DNA of 57,620 nt from an uncultured Collinsella sp. (GTDB lineage Bacteria; Actinomycetota; Coriobacteriia; Coriobacteriales; Coriobacteriaceae), in NCBI GenBank assembly GCA_900542175.1, contig UQNC01000007.1:1-57620 (forward strand), read 5' to 3'. Under the pieces are notes generated by a model. That model was not told the origin of the DNA. It did no database searches and was given only the letters and a program-made list of their open reading frames with translations. This document shows positions 22,851 through 31,627 of the stretch, one piece after another. The translations under genes and the position numbers were made by a program. Position 1 is the first letter of the stretch. Each line of letters starts with the position of its first letter.

Positions 22851-24146
22851 ATGGCACCAGCACTGTCCGATCTTCAACCGCAATCAGCGCCCAAGGCCAC
22901 CGCGGCGGCGCAGACCGCTATCGGTGACGGTCTTGTTGCAGAAGCTCAGGCTTTTGCAGACGAGCTCGCTGCGTGGCGACACGATTTACATCAGATGCCC
23001 GAGCTGGGTAATAGTCTCCCGCAGACCTCTACGTATATCCAAGCGCGCCTGACCGAGATGGACATCCCATTTGCTACGCTCGTCGATGGTTCCTGCGTTG
23101 TGGGCCTTGTCGGCGCCGGTGCCGCCGCGGCCCAAGGCAATGGCGTCTGCACGAATGAGCAGGCCGGTACGGTCATCATGCTTCGTGGCGACATGGACGC
23201 CCTGCCCGTTGCCGAGGAATCCGGCGAGCCCTTTGCATCCACCAACGGCTGCATGCACGCTTGCGGTCACGATATGCACGCGACGGCGCTGCTTGGTGCG
23301 GCTCGTATGCTCAAAGCGCGCGAGGCAGAGCTTGTTGATGCCAACGCTACGGTTAAGTTGCTGTTCCAGCCGGGCGAGGAGACCTTTGAGGGAGCACGCG
23401 CTGCCATCGCCGACGGCTTGCTCGAGAACCCGCGCCCTCAGGCGGCCTTTGCCATGCATGTCAACAGCCAGTCGCCGCTTGGTCTGGTGCTCTACGGCAG
23501 CCCGGCGCTTTCGGGCGTGTACGGTTTTCGCATCACGCTTCAGGGCAAGGGCGGCCATGGCTCGAGCCCCGAGATTTGCATCGACCCCATCACGGCCGGC
23601 GTTCATGTGCACCTGGCGCTCCAGGAGCTCGTTGCTCGCGAAGTGCCGGCGGCCAAGGAGGTCGCACTGACCGTTGGTAAGTTTGCTGGCGGCTTGGCGG
23701 CCAACGTCATCCCTGACACCTGCGTGCTCGAGGGAACGCTGCGCGGCTTTGATGTTGAGCTCATGGCTCACCTCAAGACCCGCATCGCGGAGGTCGTTAA
23801 CGGCGTTGCCGCAACATATCGTACGCCGGCGACCATCGAGACGCTTTCGGATGTTCCGCCGCTTGTGCTCGACAGCGATATGACTCAGGCGTCGCTTGGC
23901 TACATGGGCGCAGTGCTGCCCAAGGCGGCTTTCTTGCCGCTATTCCATGCCATGGCGAGTGAGGACTTCGCGCTTATCTCGAGCGAGATTCCGAGCGCGT
24001 ACTTTACCGTGGGCGCGGCCGTAACCGACACGGACGAACACTTTGCCCAACACCATCCCAAGGCACGCTTTAGCGATGCCGAGCTGCCGCTCGGCGCCGC
24101 GGCCTATGCCGCCGTCGCTTTGGGCTATATCGCCGACCACCGGTAG
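22851..24146 (+). CDS. M20 family metal-dependent amidohydrolase
   Basis: 431 residues from ATG 22851 (RBS GGAGGG). Belongs to the M20D amidohydrolases that hydrolyse N-acyl amino acids or hippurate-type amides with two metal ions in the cytosol. Motifs: MPELGN, RGDMDALPV, CMHACGHDMHATALLG (metal Cys/His), LLFQPGEETFEGA (catalytic Glu), GGHGSSPE in the dimerisation lid, and MASEDFALI near the C-terminus. The N-terminal 30 residues (QSAPKATAAAQTAIG) are an unusual Ala/Gln-rich extension. Substrate not assignable. Confidence 0.9.
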   Translation: MAPALSDLQPQSAPKATAAAQTAIGDGLVAEAQAFADELAAWRHDLHQMPELGNSLPQTSTYIQARLTEMDIPFATLVDGSCVVGLVGAGAAAAQGNGVCTNEQAGTVIMLRGDMDALPVAEESGEPFASTNGCMHACGHDMHATALLGAARMLKAREAELVDANATVKLLFQPGEETFEGARAAIADGLLENPRPQAAFAMHVNSQSPLGLVLYGSPALSGVYGFRITLQGKGGHGSSPEICIDPITAGVHVHLALQELVAREVPAAKEVALTVGKFAGGLAANVIPDTCVLEGTLRGFDVELMAHLKTRIAEVVNGVAATYRTPATIETLSDVPPLVLDSDMTQASLGYMGAVLPKAAFLPLFHAMASEDFALISSEIPSAYFTVGAAVTDTDEHFAQHHPKARFSDAELPLGAAAYAAVALGYIADHR

Positions 24147-24172
24147 CACCCAACCTTGCCTTTCAAGTCTGC

Positions 24173-24203
24173 GGGCATGGCCGTAAGGCCTATGCCCTTG
24201 TCT
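24173..24203 (+). terminator. Terminator of amidohydrolase gene
   Basis: GGGCAT-GGCC / GGCC-T-ATGCCC with GTAA loop followed by TTGTCTTT. Confidence 0.6.
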
Positions 24204-24268
24204 TTCAAGGCAATCTTGGGCACTACCGGCGCCCGGCGCAGGCTATTCGTTTGTCTAAAAGGAGCAGT

Positions 24269-24718
24269 ATGCCCCAGCAGCGTAAGTTCTTCCCCGGCTG
24301 GCTCGTGGTGGCCTCCGGCTTCGTGATCATGGCCACGTGCTACACGATTTTCGTCAACTGCATGAGCCTGTTCCAGCCGCTCATCGTCAGCGACTTGGGA
24401 ATATCTCTTGCGCAGTACAACGTCTCCAATGCGATCTCTACCGTGGTGAGCGTTATCGGATCGCTTGTCATTGGCCATGTTGCCGATAAAGTAAGCGGTC
24501 GCATTTTGGGCCCCCTAACCGTTATCGCCACCTCGGCGGTGCTCGCGGGCATGAGCTTTGTGGGTGAGCTTTGGCAGGTCTATGTGCTCTTTGCCGTCTC
24601 GGGCTTCTTTGCGAGCGCCTGGATCGTGTGCCTGGTGTGTTCTGTTGTCATGCTCGTATTCCTGCTGACCTCGGAGCCCATCGCCGCCAAGCTGCGCGCG
24701 AGCGTGGCGGGGGAGTAG
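24269..24718 (+). pseudogene. MFS transporter remnant with internal deletion
   Basis: The gene keeps a good RBS (AAAGGAG) and ATG at 24269 but encodes only 149 residues. Residues 1-115 are the N-terminal third of an MFS transporter (WLVVASGFVIMATCYTIFVN, GHVADKVSGRILGP as the loop 2-3 motif, four TM). After FFASAW the sequence jumps to what looks like the last TM and tail of the same family (CLVCSVVMLVFLLTSEPIAAKLR). A full-length MFS has about 400 residues, so roughly 250-270 are missing in frame. It is unlikely to transport. The deletion junction would lie near 24620. Confidence 0.7.
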
Positions 24719-24755
24719 ACGTCCGTCGCTCTTTTCTGTTCGCCCCGTTCTATCC

Positions 24756-24963
24756 GTGGCCGCCTTGGAAGCCGAATGGATGCTCGTACCATCATTCGGT
24801 TTCCAAGGCGGCCACGGGCCTACGAAATGATCCGTTTTCCTCCGTCCCCAAGGGGTCGCGTGATCCGAAGGGGACGGAGGAAAGCGGATCGCAAACAGCG
24901 GCGGCGCATCTGGCCGAACGAGTCCCCATACCCTCGTTCGGTCAGACGCGCCGCCGCTGTTTG
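24756..24963. repeat. Array of three long hairpins between MFS remnant and hisS
   Basis: Hairpin 1: 23-bp arms (24756-24778/24793-24815), one G.U. Hairpin 2: 21-bp arms (24829-24849/24870-24890), one U.G. Hairpin 3: 31-bp arms (24892-24922/24933-24963 approximately), one G.U and one A.C. Hairpins 1 and 3 share a 30-nt apical module (GCCGAA...TACC..TC.TTCGGT) with a T-A to C-G exchange, while their outer arms are unrelated. The third ends about 12 bp before the hisS -10 TATAAT (24975-24980). Confidence 0.7.
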
Positions 24964-25022
24964 TGTTTGTGCCGTATAATGACCGTTACCTATGACGCGA
25001 TACAAAAGAAAGGTGTTTGCCC

Positions 25023-26336
25023 ATGCAGGCACAGAAGGCGGAGGGAACCCGCGACCTTATCGGCGCCGAGATGCGCGCCTGGCAAAAGATGCAGCAGATT
25101 GCGGCCGGCGTGTTCGAGCCGTTTGGTTTTAAACCCATCGAGACGCCCGCGATCGAGCAGGTGGACGTGTTTGCCCACGGTATCGGCCAGTCGACCGACG
25201 TCGTGCGCAAGGAGATGTTCCGCGTGTTTAGCGGCGCCAACCTGGAGCGCGTCTTTACCGAGGGTACCGATACCAAGCTCAAGCCCAAGCAGCGCCTGGC
25301 ACTTCGCCCCGAGGGCACGGCCGGCGTGGTGCGCGCCGTCGTCGAGAACAACCTGGTGCCCCAGGGCTCCACGCCGTTTAAGGCGTACTACGCCGAGGCC
25401 ATGTTCCGCGGCGAGCGTCCCCAGAAGGGCCGCTTGCGCCAGTTCCATCAGGTGGGCATCGAGTGGCTCGGCGCTCCCGATCCGGCGGCAGACGCCGAGT
25501 GCATCATTATGCTCATGGAGTTTTACAAGCGCCTGGGCTTCGATCTGTCCAAGCTCCGTCTGCTTATTAACTCGATGGGCGATGCCCAATGCCGTCCGGC
25601 CTATCGCGAGCAGGTTAAGCAGTTCATTCTCGACCACGCCGATGAGATGTGCGACGAGTGCCGCGAGCGCGCCGAGCTTAACCCGCTGCGCGCCTTCGAC
25701 TGCAAGAACGACCACTGCCGCGAGATCATGGCCGACGCCCCGCTGATGGGCGACAACCTGTGCGATGAGTGCCGCGAGCACTACGAGCAGGTCAAGCGCT
25801 ATCTGGACGTCGCCGGTATCGAGTACGTCGAGGATCCCACCCTGGTGCGCGGCCTGGACTACTACACCCGTACCGTCTTTGAGGTCGAGGCCCCTGGCGC
25901 CGGCGTCGGCTCCATCGGTGGCGGCGGCCGCTACGATGGCCTGGTCGAGCTCGAGGGCGGCAAGCCCACGGCCGGCGTCGGCTTCGCCGTCGGTTTTGAG
26001 CGCGCCCTGCTGGCCCTGCAGGCCTTTGGCAGCGACCTGGGCGCCGAGGAGACCCCGTGTGTCTACGTCGCCAATGCCGGCAAGGAGTTGCGCCAGAACG
26101 TCTTTGCCATTACGCAGGAGCTTCGCGCCGCAGGTATCGTGACCGAGGCAGACTATCAGGGTCGTTCGCTTAAGGCTCAGTTTAAGCAGGCCGACAAGGT
26201 GGGCGCTAAGCTCATTTTGGTCTTGGGCGGCGACGAGCTTGCCGCCGGCAAGGTCAAGGTGCGCGACATGGAGAGCCATGACGAGGCCCTCGTCGATCTG
26301 GCCAACGTGGTCGAGGCGGTTCGTGAGCGCCTGTAG
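25023..26336 (+). CDS. hisS: Histidine--tRNA ligase
   Basis: 437 residues from ATG 25023 (AAAGGTG upstream). Class II aminoacyl-tRNA synthetase charging tRNA-His. Motif 1 region EVFEPFGFKPIETPAIE-like start, motif 2 PQKGRLRQFHQVGIEWLG, the histidine-binding LVRGLDYYTRTVFE and motif 3 GVGFAVGFERALL. The C-terminal anticodon-binding domain starts near residue 340. Four Cys around residues 218-250 (CDEC, CKNDHC, CDEC) are spaced like a metal site. A -10 TATAAT lies at 24975-24980 with no good -35. I see no T-box leader. Confidence 0.96.
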   Translation: MQAQKAEGTRDLIGAEMRAWQKMQQIAAGVFEPFGFKPIETPAIEQVDVFAHGIGQSTDVVRKEMFRVFSGANLERVFTEGTDTKLKPKQRLALRPEGTAGVVRAVVENNLVPQGSTPFKAYYAEAMFRGERPQKGRLRQFHQVGIEWLGAPDPAADAECIIMLMEFYKRLGFDLSKLRLLINSMGDAQCRPAYREQVKQFILDHADEMCDECRERAELNPLRAFDCKNDHCREIMADAPLMGDNLCDECREHYEQVKRYLDVAGIEYVEDPTLVRGLDYYTRTVFEVEAPGAGVGSIGGGGRYDGLVELEGGKPTAGVGFAVGFERALLALQAFGSDLGAEETPCVYVANAGKELRQNVFAITQELRAAGIVTEADYQGRSLKAQFKQADKVGAKLILVLGGDELAAGKVKVRDMESHDEALVDLANVVEAVRERL

Positions 26337-26394
26337 CGCATGATTTTTGAGCTGTGGACTCACTAAAGCGCTCAGCTCATTGAGAGCGATTGTT

Positions 26395-26433
26395 ACGGGG
26401 GTGTTTCGCATTTATGCGGAATGCCCCCGTTTG
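26395..26433 (+). terminator. Terminator of hisS
   Basis: 16-bp stem ACGGGGGTGTTTCGCA / TGCGGAATGCCCCCGT with loop TTTA, followed by TTTGC. Three pairs are G.U in the sense RNA and none is A.C. Confidence 0.7.
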
Positions 26434-26594
26434 CATATGCCGCCCACCGAGAAATACGACCATTTGGGGCAAAAAGCCTTGCAATGCAGAAAATACTTTT
26501 GTGTGGTAAAGCGCAATCAGCGTCGAAAGTTTTTGCCGAGTGCCTATAATAAATACCGCATGTTACGTGCATAGAAGGAGGAATGGGAGGAAAC

Positions 26595-29408
26595 GTGGCT
26601 GAGAACCTAAGCAACCAGTCTGTACCCGAAGCCGCGGCGCGCGTCGCTGCCGTGGTCAACCGCCTCGTTAACCGAATCGGCTCGAATGCCGAATCCAAGG
26701 AGCGTCTCGCCGAGATCGAGATCCCCGAGGAGCTGCGCGACAATCTGGCGCTGTTCTTGCGCCTGGAGCGCCGTGTGCTTAGCGAGTATGATCCCGAGAT
26801 CGCGGACCTGTTCGACAAGATTTTGACAGCCGAGATTGTGGCCAATGCCGGAAACCCCGGCACCCGTGCTGCCGACGAGTCCGTCGACGAGCAGGGCGTG
26901 CCCACTGCCGACGAGCCCACCGCCGTGGCGTTTCGCGAGGTCGTTGATCTGATCGACAGTCTGCCGCTCGATAAGCAGCAGGTTATCGTCCGCGCCTTTA
27001 CGAGCTTCTTCCATCTGGCAAACCTGTCGGAGGAGAACTACCGCGTGGCGCAGCTGCGCGAGCGCGAGGCAGGTGCGTCGACCGATACCGAGGTCGATCC
27101 CGCCAACGAACTCACCGTCGCCTATCACCAGTTGGTAAACGAGATGGGTGTCGAGGGCGCCAACGAGCTGCTCGACAAGCTCGAGTTCCACCCTGTCTTT
27201 ACCGCACATCCCACCGAGGCCCGTCGTAAGGCCGTCGAGGGCAAGATTCGCCGTATCTCCAACCTGCTGGAGGAGCGTCCGCGCCTGGGCGGCTCCGACC
27301 TGGTGGAGAACGAGCGCCATATGCTGCAGGAGATCGACGCTCTGGTGCGTACGAGCCCCATCGCGCTCAAGAAGCCCACGCCGGTCGAAGAAGCCGATAC
27401 CATCATCGACATCTTCGATAACACGCTGTTCGACGTCATTCCCGTTATCTATCGTCGTTTTGATGACTGGGTGCTGGGCGACAAGGCCGGCACCGTGCCG
27501 CCGCTGTGCCCGGCGTTCTTCCACCCCGGCAGCTGGATCGGTTCCGACCGCGACGGCAACCCCAATGTCACCGCCAAGGTGAGCCGCGAGGTTGCTGCCA
27601 AGTACTTCACCCATATGGTGCTCAAGCTCGAGGACAAGTGCCGCCGCATCGGCCGTAACCTGACGCTTGAGGCCACCTACAGCAAGCCGTCTGCCGAACT
27701 CATCAACCTGTGGAACCATCAGGTCGAGATGAGCACTCAGTACACCGCACGTGCTGAACTGATCTCCGAGCACGAGCCGCATCGCGCCGTTATGCTCGTC
27801 ATGGCCGACCGTCTGAACGCCACCGTCCGTCGCATCACCGATACCATGTACCACAGCGCCGATGAGTTCCTGGATGACCTGCGCGTCGTCCAGCGCTCCC
27901 TGGCCGCCTGCGGTGCCGTCCGTGCCGCCTACGGCCCGGTCCAGACCATCATCTGGCAGGTCGAGTCCTTCGGCTTCCACATGGTCGAGATGGAGTTCCG
28001 TCAGCACTCCGTGGTGCACGCCCGCGCCCTCAAGGATATCCACGAGAACGGTATCCATGGCGACCTGCAGCCCATGACGCGCGAGGTTATCGACACCTTC
28101 CGTGCCATCGGTTCCATCCAAAAGCGCTACGGCAAGAAGATGGCGCACCGCTACATCATCTCGTTCACCAAGAGCGCCCAGCATGTGGCCGACGTCTTTG
28201 AGCTGGCCCACCTGTCCTTTGCACACGAGGAGGATGTCCCCGAGCTCGACGTGATCCCGCTGTTCGAGCAGCTCGAGGACCTCGAGGGCTGCGTCGACGT
28301 GCTCGACCAGATGCTTACGCTGCCCGTGGTGCAAAAGCGCCTTGCCCAGACCAACCGCCGCATGGAGGTCATGCTGGGCTATTCCGACTCCTCCAAGGAT
28401 GCCGGTCCTACCACGGCCATGCTCGCGCTGCACTCCGCGCAGGAGCGCATTGCCAAGTGGGCCGAGAAGAACGATATCGACCTGGTGCTCATGCACGGTC
28501 GCGGCGGTGCCGTGGGCCGTGGCGGCGGTCCGGCCAACAAGGCCGTGCTGGCGCAGCCCAAGGGTTCGGTCAACTGCTTCTTTAAGCTCACCGAGCAGGG
28601 CGAGGTCATCTTTGCCCGTTACGGCAACCGCACGCTGGCTCAGTGCCATGTTGAGTCCGTTGCCGCCGCAACGCTTTTGCAGTCGGCCCCGAGCGTCGAG
28701 AAGACCAACACCGAGACCACGCAGAAGTTCTGGGATATGGCGGAGAAGCTCAACGCAGTAAGCCATGAGCGCTATCTGGACCTGCTGAACACCGAGGACT
28801 TTACACCGTGGTTCTCGACCGTGACGCCGTTGACCGAGGTCGGTCTGCTGCCAATCGGCTCGCGTCCCGCCAAGCGCGGCCTGGGCGCCAAGTCGCTCGA
28901 CGACCTGCGTACCATTCCGTGGATCTTTAGCTGGAGCCAGGCACGCATCAATCTGGCCGCTTGGTACGGCCTGGGCACCGCCTGCGAGCAGTTGGGCGAC
29001 CTTGACCAGCTCAAGGCTGCCTACCAGGAGTGGCCGTTCTTCCGCACCTTTATCGACAACATCGAGATGTCGATCGCCAAGACCGATCAGCGCATCGCCA
29101 AGATGTATCTGCACCTGGGCGATCGCCAGGATCTGTCCGAGAAGGTCTTTACCGAGATGCAGCTCACCCGTAAGTGGGTCCTTGCCATCGTCGGTGATGA
29201 GTGGCCGCTGCAGCGTCGTCGCGTGCTCGGCTGCGCCGTTCGCGTGCGTAACCCCTATGTCGACGCTCTGTCCATCGCTCAGGTCCGCGCCCTTCGCGAG
29301 GTGCGTATGAACCAGGACGAGATGGCCGAGGAGAAGAAGGCCGAGTACATGAGCCTGATTCTTTCGACTGTGACCGGCGTCTCGGCAGGTCTGCAAAACA
29401 CGGGGTAA
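26595..29408 (+). CDS. ppc: Phosphoenolpyruvate carboxylase
   Basis: About 937 residues; carboxylates PEP to oxaloacetate to refill the C4 pool. Catalytic motifs: FHPVFTAHPTEARR near residue 205, MLGYSDSSKDAG near 595, HGRGGAVGRGGGP near 635, and the C-terminal NPYVDALS with a terminal NTG. After QPKGSVN the usual PGSVNGR-type segment is replaced by CFFKLTEQGEV, a variant. GTG 26595 is preferred because GGGAGG precedes it; an ATG at 26583 sits only 1-2 nt after AGGAGG. TATAAT at 26545-26550 is a probable -10. Confidence 0.95.
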   Translation: MAENLSNQSVPEAAARVAAVVNRLVNRIGSNAESKERLAEIEIPEELRDNLALFLRLERRVLSEYDPEIADLFDKILTAEIVANAGNPGTRAADESVDEQGVPTADEPTAVAFREVVDLIDSLPLDKQQVIVRAFTSFFHLANLSEENYRVAQLREREAGASTDTEVDPANELTVAYHQLVNEMGVEGANELLDKLEFHPVFTAHPTEARRKAVEGKIRRISNLLEERPRLGGSDLVENERHMLQEIDALVRTSPIALKKPTPVEEADTIIDIFDNTLFDVIPVIYRRFDDWVLGDKAGTVPPLCPAFFHPGSWIGSDRDGNPNVTAKVSREVAAKYFTHMVLKLEDKCRRIGRNLTLEATYSKPSAELINLWNHQVEMSTQYTARAELISEHEPHRAVMLVMADRLNATVRRITDTMYHSADEFLDDLRVVQRSLAACGAVRAAYGPVQTIIWQVESFGFHMVEMEFRQHSVVHARALKDIHENGIHGDLQPMTREVIDTFRAIGSIQKRYGKKMAHRYIISFTKSAQHVADVFELAHLSFAHEEDVPELDVIPLFEQLEDLEGCVDVLDQMLTLPVVQKRLAQTNRRMEVMLGYSDSSKDAGPTTAMLALHSAQERIAKWAEKNDIDLVLMHGRGGAVGRGGGPANKAVLAQPKGSVNCFFKLTEQGEVIFARYGNRTLAQCHVESVAAATLLQSAPSVEKTNTETTQKFWDMAEKLNAVSHERYLDLLNTEDFTPWFSTVTPLTEVGLLPIGSRPAKRGLGAKSLDDLRTIPWIFSWSQARINLAAWYGLGTACEQLGDLDQLKAAYQEWPFFRTFIDNIEMSIAKTDQRIAKMYLHLGDRQDLSEKVFTEMQLTRKWVLAIVGDEWPLQRRRVLGCAVRVRNPYVDALSIAQVRALREVRMNQDEMAEEKKAEYMSLILSTVTGVSAGLQNTG

Positions 29409-29429
29409 TCGATAGCCCTGGAGTCGTTC

Positions 29430-29556
29430 GGGCCCGCCATAGGCTTACTTTTAGGCACGTCCTCGGACATGCAAGAAGCCCTCGCTGCGCACTTCGTGCG
29501 GCGAGGGCTTCTTGCGTCCTGCGGAGTGTGCCTAAAAGTAAGCCTATGGTGGGCCC
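29430..29556. repeat. Composite palindrome, family II (left copy)
   Basis: Outer arms of 29 nt (29430-29458/29528-29556) pair at 28 positions plus one G.U. Inside: GTCCTCGGACAT, a 15-bp terminator-like stem (29471-29485/29501-29515), apex TGCGCACTTCGTGCG, then GTCCTGCGGAGT. The apex and both flanking motifs recur at 37375-37499 with unrelated outer arms. Between 29557 and 29780 there is a CT-rich stretch. On the minus strand it could encode a short basic peptide (about 60 residues from 29719), which I do not call as a gene. Confidence 0.75.
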
Positions 29557-29780
29557 TCCTCTTGAGCCTCTCCTCCCGCCGCAGCCTTTCCCTGTTCTCT
29601 TTCTCGCGCCGTCTCTTCTCGAGCGCCCACTCCTCGGACAGGCGGGGCACCGCGAGCATGCTCCTTTTAATTGCCAGCAGTCCCGGAACGTATCTTCTCC
29701 AATAAAACCGCCGACTCATTGCTATCAGAGAAATGGTTCATAATGTCTTTGTGCGAACTGTAAGGATTATGGGGAGCAAG

Positions 29781-30506
29781 ATGAATAAAGAATCGGGCTT
29801 CACTTGCAAACACAAAAGAATACTCGTTGTCGAGGATGATGAGAACCTAGCCTCTATCGTATCCGAGCATTTCGAACGTTTCGGGTACGCAACGGCGGTT
29901 TCCGACGGGCGAGCTGACGTGATGGACCTCTTCCGCTCTTTCGCGCCGCATGCGGTCCTGCTCGACATAGGCCTCCCTGGAAACAGCGGATATCACTGGT
30001 GCGACCTCATCAGAAGAGAAAGCCGATGCCCCATCCTGTTCATCTCCGCGCAGTCGGGCGAGGCGGATCAAATTCTGGCCCTTATGCGGGGCGCCGACGA
30101 CTTTGTCTGCAAGCCGTTTTCGCTCGATATCCTCAAAGCGAAGATAGAAGCCCAGCTCCGCCGTGCGTACGGGGAGCTGTCGGGCGGTGAGGAGGATCTC
30201 CTTTCCTACGGGGACGTGCGTCTTTCCGATCGCAAGATGACGATTGCCTGTGAAGGCAGGGAAGCCGAGCTCACCAAGACAGAGCTGATGGCCCTCAGGC
30301 TTCTGGTCGGCGACGGCGGCTGCGTCGTCAGCCGCGCCCGCCTGCTTAGGGAGGTATGGGACGACGAGTGCTTCGTGGAGGACAACACGCTGAACGTCGT
30401 TATAGGGAGGATACGGAAGCGACTCGCCCAGGTTGGGTCCCACGCTGAAGTCAGGGCCGTCAGGGGCGTTGGCTACGTGCTTGAGATGCCCGAGGAGGAG
30501 AAATGA
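29781..30506 (+). CDS. OmpR-family response regulator, BceR-like
   Basis: 241 residues from ATG 29781 (GGGGAG 4-5 nt upstream). Receiver with EDDEN pocket, D62 in VLLDIGLPG and K111 in FVCKPFS. The winged-helix domain ends RAVRGVGYVLEMPEEE. It overlaps the kinase start by 4 nt (ATGA). Arg codons are often AGG/AGA (RRES, RRAY), unlike ppc and hisS, which use CGC/CGT. It starts a regulator-kinase-ATPase-permease module typical of Bce-type antimicrobial-peptide response systems. Confidence 0.88.
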   Translation: MNKESGFTCKHKRILVVEDDENLASIVSEHFERFGYATAVSDGRADVMDLFRSFAPHAVLLDIGLPGNSGYHWCDLIRRESRCPILFISAQSGEADQILALMRGADDFVCKPFSLDILKAKIEAQLRRAYGELSGGEEDLLSYGDVRLSDRKMTIACEGREAELTKTELMALRLLVGDGGCVVSRARLLREVWDDECFVEDNTLNVVIGRIRKRLAQVGSHAEVRAVRGVGYVLEMPEEEK

Positions 30507-31531
30507 GGGCGTTGCGGATCGTGTCCCTTTTCCTGCGCGATTCAGCATGGACGGCATTCGTCGTGATGGCGGCCTCCTTGGCCCCTCTTGCCTGCATGCT
30601 GCTTTTGGACGGAGGGTCCCTGGCAGTCGATTGGCCTTATTTCCTCTTCCTTTCCCTCTTTCTCCTTTTCGTTCTGTTCGCCGTGCACCTCGCGAGATCC
30701 TGGGGTTTCTATTCCGAAGCCGAAAGGGCCATCAGGGAGTCCAACCCGATCGAATGGAGGAGGCTCGGAGGCTCGATCCCTGTGGAGCGATGGGCCAGGA
30801 TGGCGGCCTCGAGAACGGAGGAAGCGTGCTCAAGGGAGGCTCATCGCCTTGCGGATGAGCGATCCGAGCGCGATGCGCTCGTCTTATCGTGGGTGCACCA
30901 CGCCAAGACACCGATCGCCGTGATTCGCCTTATTTCGGAATCCAGGGGCGCCGATGCCGATATGGAGCGCCTCGGCAGCGCGGCGAGGGAGCTCGACCGC
31001 AGCCTCGACTCCTTGATTCAGGTGGTACGCGTCGATTCCCCCGAGACCGATCTGAGGATAGGGAAGGTCGACGTCGCGCGCCTCGCCCGGAACGCCGTCA
31101 ACGGTGTTCGCGATCTTTTCATCGAACGGGAGGTATTTCCCTCGCTGAGCGTCGATGGAGATGCTCTCGCCTATGGGGACGAGAAGCTCATCTCAATCAT
31201 CCTCGACCAATTTCTTACCAATGCGGCGAAATACAGCCCGCGTTCGTCCCACGTGTTCGTCTCCATCGCGAGTTCCTGTGACGGAGAAAGCATCGAAGTG
31301 TCCATCGAGGATGAAGGATGCGGCATATCCCCGGAGGACGTGGGACGGGTGTTCCGGCCGTTCTTCACGGGGGCGAATGGCAGAAGAAGGGAAGCCTCGA
31401 CGGGAATCGGTTTGTTTCTGGCTAAGAAGGCGGCTGACGCCATGGGGGCGGAGCTCTCGCTTTCCCAGCGCGATGGGGGCGGCACTGCGGCTCGATTGCT
31501 GCTTCCTGCGGCGAATGCGCCACAAAGGTGA
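30503..31531 (+). CDS. Intramembrane-sensing histidine kinase, BceS-like
   Basis: 342 residues. Two TM helices (about 17-37 and 44-63) with almost no loop between them, the mark of intramembrane-sensing kinases that read the state of a partner transporter. The phosphorylation box is WVHHAKTPIAVIRLI, with H132 by analogy to WVHQVKTP of BceS. ATPase motifs: QFLTNAAKYSP, DEGCGISPEDV, STGIGLFLAKK. Dense AGG/AGA Arg codons. The partner genes follow after 96 bp. Confidence 0.88.
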   Translation: MRALRIVSLFLRDSAWTAFVVMAASLAPLACMLLLDGGSLAVDWPYFLFLSLFLLFVLFAVHLARSWGFYSEAERAIRESNPIEWRRLGGSIPVERWARMAASRTEEACSREAHRLADERSERDALVLSWVHHAKTPIAVIRLISESRGADADMERLGSAARELDRSLDSLIQVVRVDSPETDLRIGKVDVARLARNAVNGVRDLFIEREVFPSLSVDGDALAYGDEKLISIILDQFLTNAAKYSPRSSHVFVSIASSCDGESIEVSIEDEGCGISPEDVGRVFRPFFTGANGRRREASTGIGLFLAKKAADAMGAELSLSQRDGGGTAARLLLPAANAPQR

Positions 31532-31563
31532 CAGAACTGACATGTTCGCGACACGTTCATCGA

Positions 31564-31592
31564 TTCAAAGCCCTTTCGCCTCGGGGTAGCAT
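31564..31592 (+). promoter_or_regulatory. Possible promoter of the Bce-like transporter genes
   Basis: TTCAAA (31564-31569), 17 bp, TAGCAT (31587-31592). Upstream, TGACAGAACTGACA (31531-31544 region) is a direct repeat that could bind the regulator. Bce-type systems usually induce the transporter from such a site; here this is inference. Confidence 0.3.
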
Positions 31593-31627
31593 GCGGTTCG
31601 TAGTTCTTTGAATGAAAGGAGTCGCAG

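Noticed and set aside
24756..24963. CRISPR-like array
   Set aside because: The units are hairpins of different sequence and length without regular spacers.
24981..25022. T-box leader for hisS
   Set aside because: The leader is about 40 nt with no specifier loop or antiterminator; too short for a T-box.
26607..29396. 929-codon minus-strand frame opposite ppc
   Set aside because: Antisense shadow caused by codon bias; low-complexity His/Leu/Gly composition and no family.
29557..29719. Minus-strand frame coding a basic, Glu/Arg-rich peptide next to the family II palindrome
   Set aside because: No RBS, and the frame continues through the palindrome; could be the stub of a lost gene but support is too weak.
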